Part shown: piece after piece, positions 45,484 through 45,645 of the stretch | Numbering within the stretch: the first letter of the stretch is position 1 | Layout of the letters: every line of letters starts with the position of its first letter | NCBI GenBank assembly: GCA_018399745.1 | Contig: JAGYNZ010000023.1 | Location: 1-45,645 of the forward strand | Direction of reading: 5' to 3' | Origin: Deltaproteobacteria bacterium | GTDB lineage: Bacteria; Desulfobacterota; Dissulfuribacteria; Dissulfuribacterales; UBA3076 | DNA: 45,645 nt | Notes under the pieces: generated by a model | Databases searched by the model: none | Told to the model about the DNA's origin: nothing | Seen by the model: only the letters and a program-made list of their open reading frames with translations | Made by a program: the position numbers and the translations under genes

Positions 45484-45645
45484 GAAACTGATTTCCTTTC
45501 AGCTATCTGTCAATTCTATCGTCATCTCTTACGCTCATGAATGGAATAATTGAAAATGGTGTAGCGAAAGCGGTTCATTTTTTCAGTCTGTCCTTTCAAT
45601 TCTGTGGCACATTCTGGTGATAAGAGCGCTGCCGGGCTCTATCAC
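45484..45645. other. Window end after the rhodanese-MBL gene
   Basis: No gene start, hairpin terminator, repeat copy or sigma-54 site was recognised in these 162 bp. Confidence 0.4.

Overview
The window looks like a chromosomal segment of an anaerobic deltaproteobacterium (Desulfobacterota), probably from a saline setting. This is an inference. It rests on a NifA-type sigma-54 activator with a GAF domain, a glutamate synthase split into three genes, TorF-type and phenol-MetA-type outer-membrane proteins, a TrpB2-type tryptophan synthase, a small Cys-rich protein of deltaproteobacterial type, and an ectoine-degradation cassette. No rRNA, tRNA, CRISPR array, insertion sequence or prophage was found.

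Layout. Positions 1-2500 hold a NifA-like activator, an 80-codon frame interrupted by one in-frame TGA (selenoprotein candidate or pseudogene), and a small Gly-rich zinc-ribbon protein. Positions 2500-8975 hold a TorF-family porin and a nitrogen-assimilation group: asparagine synthetase, ammonium channel AmtB, P-II protein GlnK and glutamine synthetase GlnA. The porin and the asparagine synthetase are each preceded by a pair of 14-bp dyads exactly 30 bp apart and a sigma-54-like GTGGCATCA element, which points to one shared enhancer-binding activator. Positions 9062-24152 run on with a three-gene glutamate synthase, hisH-hisF, carA, a PiT phosphate transporter with its DUF47 partner, carB and purF. 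Five different glutamine amidotransferases (AsnB, GltB1, HisH, CarA, PurF) thus follow the genes that import ammonium and make glutamine. A strong inverted repeat ends this rightward block.

Positions 24248-30693 read leftward: a standalone glutamate-synthase-like flavoprotein behind a leader with two terminator-like hairpins and a possible 31-aa membrane peptide, a small cupin, a large Hsp70-family protein and an HDOD-HisKA protein lacking an ATPase domain. Positions 31430-36229 hold a methyltransferase (+), then leftward genes for a phenol-MetA-type outer-membrane protein, a Cys-rich protein, TrpB2 and a small AAA ATPase.

Positions 36673-41865 are a compact, visibly more GC-rich operon for ectoine catabolism (DoeB2, DoeD, DoeA and a DoeC-like dehydrogenase). 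This converts ectoine through N-acetyl-diaminobutyrate and diaminobutyrate to aspartate. FtsH (leftward) and a rhodanese-metallo-beta-lactamase protein (rightward) finish the window. A dispersed imperfect-palindrome repeat family occurs at least four times between genes.
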